NCBI GenBank assembly: GCA_911810475.1
Contig: OU461276.1
Location: 4,068,138 to 4,132,137 of the forward strand
Direction: 5' to 3'
DNA length: 64,000 nt
From: Candidatus Celerinatantimonas neptuna
Lineage (GTDB): Bacteria > Pseudomonadota > Gammaproteobacteria > Enterobacterales > Celerinatantimonadaceae
Shown: positions 18,677 to 27,830 of the stretch, one piece after another
How the letters are laid out: every line of letters starts with the position of its first letter
Numbering within the stretch: position 1 is the first letter of the stretch
The notes under the pieces: model-generated
Databases searched by the model: none
What the model was told of the DNA's origin: nothing
Seen by the model: the letters and a program-made list of their open reading frames with translations, nothing else
Program-made: the position numbers and the translations under genes

Positions 18677-19154
18677 TGGCGATGCGCCTTTTGGATCGAC
18701 GGGTATAATAATCTATCAACTCTTTTTCACATTGCTGCAACTGAGCGAAATCATCCGGCAATGGCATATCATCACCGGTCATCCCTTCAAGACGCTGACT
18801 CTCCTGATAGTTTTGCAATTTCACCGTATCAAAATAGCGCTGTTTATCAGCCAGTGTTGTGAATGAATGTCCCAGTCTGGCCGCCAGGCGAGCCGCTTTG
18901 ACGTTGACTAAATCAAGATGCTCCAACTGCTGGCGGATTAGCTCCCCCGACTCAAAAACGCCCCACGACACGATCTTAAAATAAGATTGGCGATTTTCAC
19001 GAACCCGCTGAATATCCATCTTCATCTCATCACACAGCGTTTTTAACACACCCTGCACTTTGCGCTCAGAAATTCCGGTCGCCCGGCTAATCAGACGAGT
19101 ATTCGGCTGGGCAAACTGCACCAGTGCCGCCATAACCTCGTATTCGTACTTCAC
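18666..19154 (-). CDS. Fic antitoxin: winged-helix domain fused to a YhfG-type inhibitory segment
   Basis: The N-terminal about 100 residues form a winged helix (EYEVMAALVQFAQPNTRLIS, then GISERKVQGVLKTLCDEMK). The C-terminal part resembles E. coli YhfG: LADKQRYFD and NYQESQRLEGM against LTDKQKSRLW and NFQASRRLEG. SQRLEG fits the Fic inhibition motif [ST]xxxE[GN]. A GTG start at 19154 follows GGGAG by 5 bases. An ATG further upstream would give up to 182 residues. It overlaps fic. The antitoxin role is inference, with good support from context. Confidence 0.75.
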   Translation of the reverse strand: MKYEYEVMAALVQFAQPNTRLISRATGISERKVQGVLKTLCDEMKMDIQRVRENRQSYFKIVSWGVFESGELIRQQLEHLDLVNVKAARLAARLGHSFTTLADKQRYFDTVKLQNYQESQRLEGMTGDDMPLPDDFAQLQQCEKELIDYYTRRSKRRIANAG

Positions 19155-19277
19155 ATAATCTCCCGCATATATATGCGTCATGATAGGCAAGTGTAGACTA
19201 ATTGTACCAATCAAGCCAAGAATCTACATCATAGTATGATGTTTTATTCAGCCTCTAAACTTTGGATAACACCTTTA

Positions 19278-20254
19278 TCAAACATTCATAGCCAGCCTTA
19301 AACTGGATAATATTTCATCCGAATAATTAAATATATCATTAAGATTATCTATAAAAATTTTAGTTTCTTTTTTATCTTCATTAAATATGCCAATATATTT
19401 ATTTTTCGAATTAAAATGTAACCTACAAACTGGTTTCCTATTGTTATTATCCAGTAATATACCAAAATAACTCTGTGTATCTCGATCGAAGACTCTTGAA
19501 AGATCAACCTCTTGCCTAATAATTGCTTTAATGATATTAAATCCATCCATCTCTTCATCTGTTGTTACTATTTTACTTTCTACAACCTCCTCATCTATAC
19601 ATTCTTCATTAGCACTGCTATTTGTTGATTGGGTTGTATTATCAATCGCAGATTTCAATCTGGAATTAATTTTATCATTTAAATATTCATCTAATGCCCG
19701 TTTAACTAATAGACTAAATTTTTTACGAACGCCTGCAGTCAAGGCACCATCATAGATTCTCGAAGCAAAAAAACGAACAAAGTCTTCTTCTGGTTCTTTA
19801 AATTGTGCAGATAATAACGATTTAATTTGGCTAACAGACTTCAAGGCATCGGCAGAACCAATAATAGACTCCAAGTCAAAATTTTTCTTCGTTAATTTTT
19901 TAATTCAGGAATAAGATGTTGATCAACGCTATTTAAATCTAAAACTAAATAAGGCTTATCATCCATTTTATTGGTTTTATCTAAATCAGTATAAAACTGA
20001 TATATAATACCATTTATTAAAATAGCAATCCTGGCGTTAGTAACAGAAAAATAACGAAATAGCTGACTTGCATGCTTGATATTCAATTCTTCATTAGCTT
20101 TCTTACATTCAATTAAAATTTGAACGACATCATCTAATACTAATGCATAGTCAACTTTTTCACCTTTTTTTAAGCCAACATCTGCGGTAAATTCGGGTAT
20201 AACTTCAGAAGGATTAAAAACATCATAGCCTAAAACTCTCTGTATAAAAGGCAT
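19278..20254 (-). pseudogene. Type I restriction R-like N-terminal nuclease-domain protein, frameshifted and truncated
   Basis: The upstream half (19892-20254) encodes MPFIQRVLGYDVFNPSEVIP, KVDYALVLDDVVQILIECKK and the FYTDLDK region of a PD-(D/E)xK-like domain (D...ECK). The downstream half (19278-19874) continues with ESIIGSADALKSVSQIKSLL and FVRFFASRIYDGALT. The junction is a single-base loss in an A-run near 19893-19900: one extra A restores ELKKLTKKNFDLES. At the 5' end an IS3 remnant replaces the first about 20 codons, though TKTALV still precedes MPFIQ. Confidence 0.72.
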
Positions 20255-20289
20255 GACTAACGCTGTTTTGGTTGCTTCTGGTAAGGCCT

Positions 20290-20905
20290 GAAAATTCTAG
20301 ACACCTTTCAGGCCATTAAAATATTGCTTTTCATATTTTGTTGGTGACTGACGCCCGTTGTTTGTATGCCGCCTTTTAAGGTTATAAAACATTTCAATAT
20401 AATTAAAAATGTCGAGTCGGGACTCATCCCTCGTTTTATATTGTCTGCCGCGAACTTTTTCTTTCTTCAAATTACTGAAAAAGCTTTCTGCTACTGCGTT
20501 ATCATGACCATTCCCACGACGACTCATGCTTTGTTTTATACCAAATGATTCCAGTAGCTTACGGCACTTCCGACTTGAATATTGGCTACCCTGAACGGCG
20601 TGTAAATGAACCGTCGATTCTGGCTTTCTTTTCCAATATGCCATTGTGATGGCCGATAAAACAAGCTCTTCTGTCATTCTTGGTGACATAGACCAGCCGA
20701 CAATCTTTCGTGCGTACAAATCCATTACCACAGCCAGGAACAAAAAACCTTCATGCGTATGGATATACGTAATATCGCTGACCCACCACTGATTCGGCAG
20801 AGAAACATCAAATTCGCGATTAAGAACATTAGGTATAGCAACCGATTCGTGGCCTGAGTAATCGACTTTAGGACGTTTATAGCCACGTAATGTTTGAAGT
20901 GATGT
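20290..20905 (-). mobile_element. IS3-family remnant: orfB C-terminal two-thirds
   Basis: The minus strand reads SLPNQWWVSDITYIHTHEGF, FLAVVMDLYARKIVGWSM and GNGHDNAVAESFFSNLKKEK, ending at a stop at 20297. The second DDE aspartate is lost (HAVQGSQY where HSDQGSQY is expected). OrfA and the N-terminal part of OrfB are absent: homology stops next to the acetyltransferase gene at 20905. The left end disrupts the restriction-type gene. Confidence 0.82.
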
Positions 20906-21367
20906 TTAAAATAGCGCTTTGGCCATATTGCTGCTAACAACTCGATAGCCCAACGCAGTATAAAGCGTCTGAGCTGAGGTGTTATTATGAAAAACATGCA
21001 AACCGATTTTAGCCATTCCCTGCGACTTAGCAAAAGCTTCTGCTTGTTTTAATGCCTGGGTTGCAAACCCCTGACGCCGGAAAGGCGCATCAATTTCAAT
21101 GTCAAATATAAAGGCACTCAGGCTGTCAGGTTCAATCGATAGCCACAATATTCCAACATGCTCACCTGTTTGTGGATTGCAAATATGAAACAGATGTTGA
21201 TTAGGGCTATTGAGCCCTTGTGGTAATAACTGACTGAATTCTTTTACTGAGCGGGCTAAAGCCCCCTGCTCTGGCCAGCGGCCTGAGGCGACATTTTCTT
21301 TGGCATAAATGACCACAGATTGCTCAAGATACTTAGAAAATGAAGATTCCGTCATTGGCTCTAACAT
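20906..21367 (-). CDS. GNAT-family N-acetyltransferase
   Basis: The 153-residue protein has the acetyl-CoA binding motif APFRRQGFATQALKQAEAFA and the C-terminal HVFHNNTSAQTLYTALGYRV, standard for GNAT enzymes. The target is unknown. Its stop codon abuts the IS3 remnant, so the last one or two residues may come from the insertion. It is preceded by a spacer containing a strong terminator hairpin for the other minus-strand gene. Confidence 0.85.
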   Translation of the reverse strand: MLEPMTESSFSKYLEQSVVIYAKENVASGRWPEQGALARSVKEFSQLLPQGLNSPNQHLFHICNPQTGEHVGILWLSIEPDSLSAFIFDIEIDAPFRRQGFATQALKQAEAFAKSQGMAKIGLHVFHNNTSAQTLYTALGYRVVSSNMAKALF

Positions 21368-21530
21368 ACAATATTCCTATCCCTTCGATTATGATGCGCC
21401 ATCCTCTCATGCCAACATCTGTTTTCAAACAGGCCTATTGCCCCCTTTCCCGCCACCATCGATATGTTTCAACATGATCGAATCTACCTGATACCGGTAG
21501 ATAAAGCCGCAAAAGAACCGTAAAATAAAA

Positions 21531-21552
21531 AACCCCGCTCAATGGCGGGGTT
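21531..21552. terminator. Intrinsic terminator
   Basis: AACCCCGC (21531-21538) pairs with GCGGGGTT (21545-21552). An A-run precedes the stem, so read on the minus strand the GC stem is followed by TTTTTTATTTT. It ends transcription from the gene at 21575-21907. Confidence 0.85.
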
Positions 21553-21574
21553 ACTAAAATAATCATCATATTCT

Positions 21575-21907
21575 TCATGAAGGCTCATTCCCTCTGGCTA
21601 AATGTAAGAGAATATATTCCTTAACCGCCTGGTTTCTCATTTCATCCCATGAAAGGTAATCACTATGCTGTGCGATAAAATCATCGATTTGTTGTTTTGG
21701 AAACTCATCAAGCATATCAGCTGAGTCCACTTTAAACTCATAACCTGAAAAAAATTCGCTGACATCCCGACAAAATGAACAACGCTGAATAAAATGATCG
21801 TTCAGCAATACATTTAAAGGGATCCCCTGCAAACCATTTGATAACGATTTAACGTTCTTAATAAAATGCCCTGTCGAAGAACGATTCAGATGAAAAGACA
21901 TATCCAT
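21575..21907 (-). CDS. Hypothetical protein, 110 residues
   Basis: Begins MDMSFHLNRSSTGHFIKNVK and includes RCSFCRDVSEFFSGYEFKVD and an acidic C-terminal half (DFIAQHSDYLSWDEMRNQAV). No signal peptide or membrane helix is visible, and I do not recognise a family. It has its own strong terminator and looks intact, so it is probably expressed. Confidence 0.5.
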   Translation of the reverse strand: MDMSFHLNRSSTGHFIKNVKSLSNGLQGIPLNVLLNDHFIQRCSFCRDVSEFFSGYEFKVDSADMLDEFPKQQIDDFIAQHSDYLSWDEMRNQAVKEYILLHLARGNEPS

Positions 21908-22150
21908 ATCCTCACATATTATTGACCGTTTTAACCATAGTCAGGCTGTATCAGGATTTCCAGTTTATAACGCATAAAAAGTACCTGAACAACACGATAG
22001 TAATTAACAGCCCATTGATATTCAGATGATTAATTAATGATATCCTCATCCAACAATTAGCCTAAAGATGTCCACTACGATAGCATACTCAAGAAGGCCA
22101 GCAGGCACTGACCTACTGAAGAAATTAGATTGAATATCAATTAAAAAGTA

Positions 22151-22255
22151 TTATGAAACAATAAATTTATGCGTTCCCGATTGTGAAAGTCGATAGTCAT
22201 CCAATGTTCCATTTTTTGCATTTTCATCCGCTGTTAATTGACTAGATGCTAAGTG
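22151..22255 (-). pseudogene. 3' fragment of an IS-interrupted gene
   Basis: The minus strand reads SSQLTADENAKNGTLDDYRL then SQSGTHKFIVS and stop. It has no start of its own and is cut by the left end of the IS3 element. The matching 5' part lies on the far side of the element at 24784-25024. The original product is unknown. Confidence 0.6.
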
Positions 22256-22317
22256 TGATCCGCACCAGAAGTTTTGGACACTGAGTTAAGTGAGTACAAT
22301 CACTAACGAGGTGAACA

Positions 22318-22570
22318 ATGACAACTAAGAAAACATGAATCAAACATGCTCCTGAATTTAAAGCCGAAGCGCTTAAGTTAGCAGAGAAAGTCGGTGTCGC
22401 TGCTGCTGCACGACAGCTATCGTTGTATGGATCTCAAATTTATGGGTGGCGTAAAGCCGTCAAAAAAGATGCGAAAATCAGCGATAGAGAAAGGGAACTC
22501 GCCACTGAAAATGCCAAACTCAAACGATTATTGGCTGAGCAAGCTGAAGAGCTAGATATCGTAAAAAATG
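22318..22570 (+). pseudogene. IS3 OrfA, nonsense mutation and interrupted
   Basis: MTTKKT is followed by TGA, then IKHAPEFKAEALKLAEKVGV, AAARQLSLYGSQIYGWR and an LKRLLAEQAEELDIVKN coil, at which point the nested element begins. The OrfA ending AATYFAKNLK reappears at about 23923-23953. Confidence 0.85.
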
Positions 22571-22583
22571 TATGGTCTGCTCC

Positions 22584-22868
22584 GTTTTTGCAAGTAAAAG
22601 CTCGCTTCAGAAGACGTTTGCGTCAATGTATCCGGCCTGTTGGTGAACAATCTAGTGTTCTGGCCTTGATGGGATCCGCACGTTGTTGTCCTAATAAAGC
22701 GCTCAGTCATAAAAGACTGCTTTTTTAGCCAGGCTTCAACATCGTGGGTTTAACGCTTCTGTCATCAGCTTGTTTCTCGCAAAATCTATGGAAAATATAG
22801 TTCGTTGTATGCTATTTCACAGCCGAAGCTGGATAAGGTTGATACTCCTGCCCCGAGGGCAATACCTT
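22584..22868 (-). ncRNA. Candidate guide (bridge/seek) RNA region of the IS110-family element
   Basis: In IS1111-group elements the structured guide RNA that selects the target lies in the non-coding end downstream of the transposase. This 285-base region is in that position and codes for nothing convincing. No fold was computed, so the assignment rests on position only. The first 60 bases on this side also encode the end of the transposase beyond its premature stop. Confidence 0.35.
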
Positions 22869-23852
22869 TCAACAAATTCTCATTATCTTGTTAGCCAGGG
22901 CAATTAAAACAACATGGTGATGATGTGTCGCCTCTAACTTGGCTATCCACTGCCCGAGTGCGGATTTATCTCGCTTCATGTGTATCTTTAATGCCTTAGC
23001 CCCTTGTATCACCTGACGGCGTAGATAAACGTTACCTCTTTTACTTATACCACCAAGGTTGCTTTTCCCGCCTGTGGCGTATTGTCTGGGAACCAAGCCT
23101 AACCATGCCGACATATCTCTGCCTCTCTTAAATTGAGTGCCTGAACCAACCGCTGCAATTAACCCAGTTGCGACAATTGGGCCAATACCTGGGACGCTGG
23201 ATATAAGTTGACATTTCTCTGACGCAATTGAGGCCTGTTGTAATTGCTCGCTCATCTCATCAATTTGAACATCAAGATGTTGCCAACGCTCTCGTAAGCG
23301 AAACACTAAAGCACGAATAAAGTCGGGAAGTCCATTTTCCGCATCCTCTAAGATGCTAGGTAAATTGCGTTCGAAAACTTTGCGACCTACAGGAACTGTA
23401 ATGCCGTACTCAAGTAGTAAAGCCCGCATTTGGTTCACAGTAGCTGTGCGCTCAACAATAAAACGCTGTCTTACTCGATGAGTCGCTTGTAAGGCAAGTT
23501 GTTCGTGCGTCTTTAGGGAAACACAGCGCATAGTGCCACGACTGCCTGCTTCAGCGATTGCGGCAGCATCATTGAAGTCATTCTTGTTTGATTTTAAGTA
23601 CGGCTTAACAAACTGAGCGGGAATAATTTTTACTGAGAACCCTGCATCATTAAACAATCTTCCCCAGTATTGGGAGCCCGGACAAGCTTCAACCGCTACA
23701 ATTGTAGGTGGAGTGTTAATCACAAAGGTTTTAAGCTGACTTCGATTAAGCTTCTTCCGCCAGAGAATATGCCCTTGGCGATCCATTGCTACGATGTGAA
23801 ACCAGTTTTTTCCTAGGTCGATACCGTAGATATCCACATTTGAACTAGACAT
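22869..23852 (-). CDS. IS110/IS1111-family transposase (RuvC-like DEDD), premature stop near the end
   Basis: The 327-residue protein has the N-terminal DEDD domain (IYGIDLGKNWFHIVAMD, IVAVEACPGSQYWGR, NKNDFNDAAAIAEA) and the C-terminal Tnp_20 domain (LISSVPGIGPIVATGLIAAV, SAWLGLVPRQYATGGKSNLG with the active serine). It ends at RIC followed by TGA, and the frame continues KVLPSGQEYQPYP to another stop. A TGG-to-TGA change probably removed about 23 residues. Activity is uncertain. Confidence 0.88.
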   Translation of the reverse strand: MSSSNVDIYGIDLGKNWFHIVAMDRQGHILWRKKLNRSQLKTFVINTPPTIVAVEACPGSQYWGRLFNDAGFSVKIIPAQFVKPYLKSNKNDFNDAAAIAEAGSRGTMRCVSLKTHEQLALQATHRVRQRFIVERTATVNQMRALLLEYGITVPVGRKVFERNLPSILEDAENGLPDFIRALVFRLRERWQHLDVQIDEMSEQLQQASIASEKCQLISSVPGIGPIVATGLIAAVGSGTQFKRGRDMSAWLGLVPRQYATGGKSNLGGISKRGNVYLRRQVIQGAKALKIHMKRDKSALGQWIAKLEATHHHHVVLIALANKIMRIC

Positions 23853-23938
23853 GGTCGGTCTCCTTGCTTTTGCGATCTCCCTTGCTGAGTATAGATATCA
23901 GAGGGAGGAGCAGACCATCCCATTAGGCCGCCACCTAC

Positions 23939-24753
23939 TTCGCGAAAAATCTAAAGTAGATTGCTATGAGTTTATGCTCGAACACCTGATGCAGTATAGG
24001 ATTGTCCGTATGGCTAAGGTATTTGGGGTTTCTCGAAGTGGGTTTTATTATTGGATTGATAATCGCAATAAAGTCACTCAACGCAACGAGCATTCAAAAA
24101 GAACTTGAAGAAAATGGTAATAAACACGATGTAAAAACCATCGCCGCGAGCATGAAACGTCAGGGATTAGTTGCGAAAGCTGCACGCAAATTCAAGTGTA
24201 CGACGGACAGCAAGCATAAGATACCTGTTGCTCCGAACCTGCTGGCTCAGGACTTTAACGCAGTGGCTCCGAATCAAAAGTGGGCAGGTGACATCACCTA
24301 TATCGCCACAAGCGAAGGCTGGCTATACTTGGCGGTAATTATTGATCTTTACTCAAGACAAGTGATCGGCTGGTCTATGGGTACCAGAATGACGGCTACG
24401 CTAGTCTGCGATGCGCTATCAATAGCCTTATTCCGTCGCGGATTCCCTGAGCAAGTTATCGTTCATAGTGATCGAGGAAGTCAATACTGCTCAAAAGACT
24501 ATCGAGATCTTATAACCGCTTATAATCTAAAACAAAGTATGAGCAGGAAAGGAAATTGTTGGGATATGCCTGTGTAGAAAGCTTCTTCCATTCGATGAAA
24601 GTTGAAGCGATCCAATATGAGCCGATAATGACGAGAGACCAGATGCGCCAAACGATCTTTGAGTACATAGAGGTTGATTATAATCGGGCAAGAAGACACA
24701 GTGCTCTTGGGTATCTAAGCCCAGTTAACTTTGAACAACAAAATGTCGCTTAA
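23939..24753 (+). pseudogene. IS3 OrfB, deleted and frameshifted
   Basis: Pieces in order: [20 protein letters not shown] and [14 protein letters not shown]; then after a missing segment [40 protein letters not shown] and [13 protein letters not shown]; then a one-base loss inside the NCWDNACVESFF motif; then [20 protein letters not shown] to [12 protein letters not shown]. The DDE residues are present but the frame is not continuous. Confidence 0.85.
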
Positions 24754-24783
24754 TGTGGTGTCCAGTCTTGCTGGAGCAGATCA

Positions 24784-25024
24784 GTATGAATCATACGTGA
24801 ATACTGACCATCCACTGAACTTTCAAACCAGTCTGCACAGCGAGACGTTCCATGACGTCCAGCTTTAACCGTAATAGTCAAAATATCACCATCAAACTGA
24901 CTGGTTACGCCATCAAAAGGCTCTCCATCCGAAATAATATATTCTTGATTATAACGAATGATATTGACACATCAGATAATTGCCTTTCAAACTGAAACTC
25001 ATTGTTATGTAGCGTTGTCATCAT
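24784..25024 (-). pseudogene. 5' fragment of the IS-interrupted gene
   Basis: A GAAGGAGAT ribosome-binding site precedes ATG at 25024, giving MMTTLHNNEFQFERQLSDVS. A frameshift near 24955 then moves the coding to RYNQEYIISDGEPFDGVTSQ, DGDILTITVKAGRHGTSRCA and DWFESSVDGQYSRMIH, where the IS3 element begins. The 3' end is at 22151-22255. The gene therefore carries both a frameshift and an insertion. Confidence 0.6.
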
Positions 25025-25277
25025 ATCTCCTTCACAACATCCAAATGAAAAATATCTTAGCGGACCATCATTAAAGGTAGCACACAACACCCATTATTGA
25101 TTAATTCAATATTAACAGTATGCATTTATCAGAGATAAAGAACAAGCAGACGTATTCCGTTTAGAAATGAAAAAGTTATCCGCTCTTATGTAAAAAAGGT
25201 TGAAGGGTATTAATTAATTGTGTCTAATCTTTAATTAACCGATAAGTTATTATCTATAAGTAGTAGTAGACATTTTT

Positions 25278-26063
25278 ATGGTTAAACGATGTATTTATGT
25301 TCAACTGATATGTATCTTGATCAGCTGTTCCATGCCTTTGATAGCACAAGCAAGCACAACAGAAATAAGTATCGGATCTGCAATTTCAAGTTTTACCTAC
25401 CATGAATCTGAAATGGAAGAAAAAGGCATCCTGACTGGTATTCATGGTTATATAGCAATTCACCAACAGTGGATGATGCGACTTGACGGATCACTTGTCA
25501 GCGGAAATGTCAATTATTCCAGCACAGACACTGGCAGCATGTCAGACATTCCGGATTATATTTTTGAAATAAGAGGATTAACAGGCCCGGATATTTACAC
25601 CGGTAACTGGAGAATCACACCTTATACCGGCCTGGGATATCGTTATCTTAACGATAACTCAGCCTATCGGACAACTAGCACAGACGACTCAGGATATGAA
25701 CGCGAGCAATCTTATACCTATTTGCCAGTTGGCATAATATTCCACTCATTCGGTTATCACTGGGCAACCACAACACAGCTGGAAATAGATATTCTTCTAC
25801 GCGGTGAAAACCACACTCGTTTAGGAACAATCCCCGGGTATAACAATTTATCCTTCCATCAAACCAAAGGAACCGGAGCAAGAGCCTCTCTAACGCTAAC
25901 TCGCCGTGTGAAATGGGGGCCTATCAAAGGACTTGCTCTTATGCCTTATATCAAATATTGGAATATCAATGCCTCCAATGACGTAAGACAGGGTGACGAG
26001 TACTACTATGAGCCTCATAAACATTCCACTGAATATGGTATTTCATTCTTACTGACTGTTTAG
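25278..26063 (+). CDS. Outer-membrane beta-barrel protein
   Basis: The 261-residue protein starts with a signal peptide (MVKRCIYVQLICILISCSMP, cleavage probably after AQA). Alternating amphipathic strands rich in Tyr/Trp/Gly follow (GNWRITPYTGLGYRYLNDNS, HWATTTQLEIDILLRGE). It ends GISFLLTV, like an outer-membrane C-terminal strand although the last residue is Val, not Phe. It may form an 8-10 strand barrel. The specific role is not known. A strong terminator follows. Confidence 0.75.
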   Translation: MVKRCIYVQLICILISCSMPLIAQASTTEISIGSAISSFTYHESEMEEKGILTGIHGYIAIHQQWMMRLDGSLVSGNVNYSSTDTGSMSDIPDYIFEIRGLTGPDIYTGNWRITPYTGLGYRYLNDNSAYRTTSTDDSGYEREQSYTYLPVGIIFHSFGYHWATTTQLEIDILLRGENHTRLGTIPGYNNLSFHQTKGTGARASLTLTRRVKWGPIKGLALMPYIKYWNINASNDVRQGDEYYYEPHKHSTEYGISFLLTV

Positions 26064-26072
26064 CTGTTCATC

Positions 26073-26102
26073 AAACCCCGATAGATTAAAACATCGGGGT
26101 TT
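26073..26102. terminator. Intrinsic terminator after the beta-barrel gene
   Basis: AAACCCCGAT (26073-26082) pairs perfectly with ATCGGGGTTT (26093-26102), a 10-bp stem with the T-rich end included in the stem. It lies 10 bases after the stop codon. Confidence 0.82.
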
Positions 26103-26148
26103 AATCTACTCTCATCAGACAAAAGCAAAAAATAACATCAGTTCAGGT

Positions 26149-26520
26149 TCAATAACTCACATTGTTTCTGGCAATCAACGGGATTGCAGAAGCCGATTCA
26201 AACAGTGTCACTTCGACACGAATATCCACAAAGCCTGCCAAGTGTAACTGAGTCACCAGCCCTTGAGCTATTATCTGAGAATGCCTGGATTTTTTGTGAT
26301 GCAATCTTGGCATGTACCATGTAGCAATGATTTCATCAGAAGTAAGTGCTTCATATAGTATGTTGAAAACTGCCTCAGGATCTGACCAAAACTGCACCGC
26401 ACTAACAGAATAGATTTTATGAAACGATTGCCCGAGCGTTTTAAGTCACGTTTCATCACCCCAAGAAAACATGACCAAACTCCGCTTCAAAAATGCAATC
26501 GGTTGGCTACAGGTTCAGTA
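26149..26520 (-). pseudogene. Class I SAM-dependent methyltransferase, broken
   Basis: The open part (26149-26397, extendable to about 26440) reads SFHKIYSVSAVQFWSDPEAV, FNILYEALTSDEIIATWYMP and a C-terminal IRVEVTLFESASAIPLIARN, matching the second half of Rossmann-type methyltransferases. Upstream, in other frames, are LNL then a stop, PTDCIFEAEFGHVFLG, corresponding to the SAM-binding motif but degenerate. The N-terminal part is mostly lost. Confidence 0.5.
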
Positions 26521-26950
26521 GATTTAATATCTACTCACCCGGCTGAATATTAGAAAAATGGCTTGCCGTTATATTTTTGGCCAGGCAATCTTTAACCCCA
26601 TGGCTATTTCAATATAACGCTATTTCTTCGCCTTATTCATATGCCAGACAAAATGTATTTCTATCTATACATATTAGATCTTCCTGACACAAAACACCGG
26701 ACGATGACTGACTCTTCTCAAAAAACAAATCGGCCAGTTAAAGCCAAACACCTTAAAATATAAAACAACACAATCTGAAATATTCAGTCTGCGTATCGCC
26801 CCGGGCTAAATGATGCTTCATTTTAAGATATGGAATCGAATGGAAGAATAGTAAAACGAATACGCATTGATAACGCATCATGCTAATGATCGGGGCAATC
26901 GCCTGTTTTTCGACTCCCCGAACATGTCGTCAGCAGTGAAAACGACCTGA
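26521..26950. other. Gene-free stretch
   Basis: I see no convincing gene, repeat or strong terminator. It may include eroded 5' sequence of the methyltransferase pseudogene. Confidence 0.4.
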
Positions 26951-27427
26951 TTACTTCTCGATGCTATCGAGTGATTTTAAGTGCCTTTCAGAAATCTCAA
27001 TCACTTTATCGACACGTTTTTTATATTTAGCTTCGTTCGATAGAAATTGAGCGCTCATCCAGGTATTGACGATTTCAGCAGCAATACCTGAACCGATGAT
27101 TTTAGCCCCGATACACAGAATATTGGTATCAGAATGGGTACGGGCCAATTGTGCACAGAATGGGTCTTGACATACGGCGGCATACAAACCGGCGATTTTA
27201 TTCGCAATCATCGCACTGCCATAACCGACACCATCAACAAAGATACCGCGTTCTGCTTTCCCTTCAGCCACAGCCAGTGATGCAGGATAAATGTAATCCG
27301 GCAGGTCACATGATGCGTCACTATTGGTACCAAAGTCTAAAATTTCATGTCCCTGACTTTGTAAAAGTACTTTAATTTCTTCTTTTAAAGAATAACCTGC
27401 GTGATCACAGGCAAGAGCAATTTTCAT
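26951..27427 (-). CDS. RpiB/LacAB-family sugar-phosphate isomerase
   Basis: The 158-residue protein begins MKIALACDHAGYSLKEEIKV and has FGTNSDASCDLPDYIYPASL, ERGIFVDGVGYGSAMIANKI and HSDTNILCIGAKIIG, the RpiB family pattern. In RpiB the usual motif is CGTGIG; here it is VDGVGYG, so the catalytic cysteine of the ribose-5-phosphate enzyme is replaced by Asp. This is closer to other family subgroups, and the substrate is uncertain. The gene is solitary, with an AT-rich promoter region. Confidence 0.85.
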   Translation of the reverse strand: MKIALACDHAGYSLKEEIKVLLQSQGHEILDFGTNSDASCDLPDYIYPASLAVAEGKAERGIFVDGVGYGSAMIANKIAGLYAAVCQDPFCAQLARTHSDTNILCIGAKIIGSGIAAEIVNTWMSAQFLSNEAKYKKRVDKVIEISERHLKSLDSIEK

Positions 27428-27830
27428 AATATCTTACTTTTGAGTTTATTGTTAATAATGAATACCTAAAGAGTAATATACAAGCTTTTACTCAGAGGTA
27501 AATAAAGAACTGATTCCGGTTTGATCACACACCATCGAACCAACCAGTCACTGCCATGGTTGAGCATTTTACAGTGTCCGCATGATGTGTCATCCTTTTG
27601 TTTTTGCCAAACCATCATCCGGTGCAATACACAAGATAGCATCCATCTGCATTGACGGGTATCAGGGAGGATGACTCTTCCTGCTTGATAAAAATGAGGC
27701 TTTATAAGCCACTATCATAAAAAGCAGACAAGAGAATATTTACGACTCATTTTTAAACTTCACCCTGGTATCTGATACGTCCTATTATTTAATAAATGGC
27801 ATAGTTGTTATTTAACTAAAGCAAGTAAAA
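27428..27830. other. Gene-free intergenic stretch
   Basis: This is AT-rich sequence between the RpiB-type gene and the broken TPR gene. No gene or clear structure is seen. Confidence 0.4.

Larger units (their letters stand above)
22573..23917 (-). mobile_element. IS110-family (IS1111 group) element nested in the IS3 element
   Basis: Its edges carry TGGTCTGCTCC (22573-22583) and GGAGCAGACCA (23907-23917), an 11-bp inverted repeat close to the ends as in the IS1111 group. Removing it rejoins the IS3 orfA coding sequence. One transposase gene is present on the minus strand, with a 290-base non-coding part downstream of it. Confidence 0.82.
22256..24783 (+). mobile_element. IS3-family element, degenerate, carrying a nested IS110-family element
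   Basis: Terminal inverted repeats: TGATCCGCACCAGAAG at 22256 and, read inward from the right end, TGATCTGCTCCAGCAAG ending at 24783. orfA begins at 22318 but has a stop at codon 7. orfA is split at about 22570 by an IS110-type element and resumes at about 23923 (AATYFAKNLK stop). orfB has an internal deletion and a frameshift. It is non-autonomous. Confidence 0.85.

Noticed and set aside
20725..21033. 102-codon minus-strand frame across the IS3 remnant and acetyltransferase gene
   Set aside because: It crosses the junction out of frame with both known proteins, which are read correctly in other frames.
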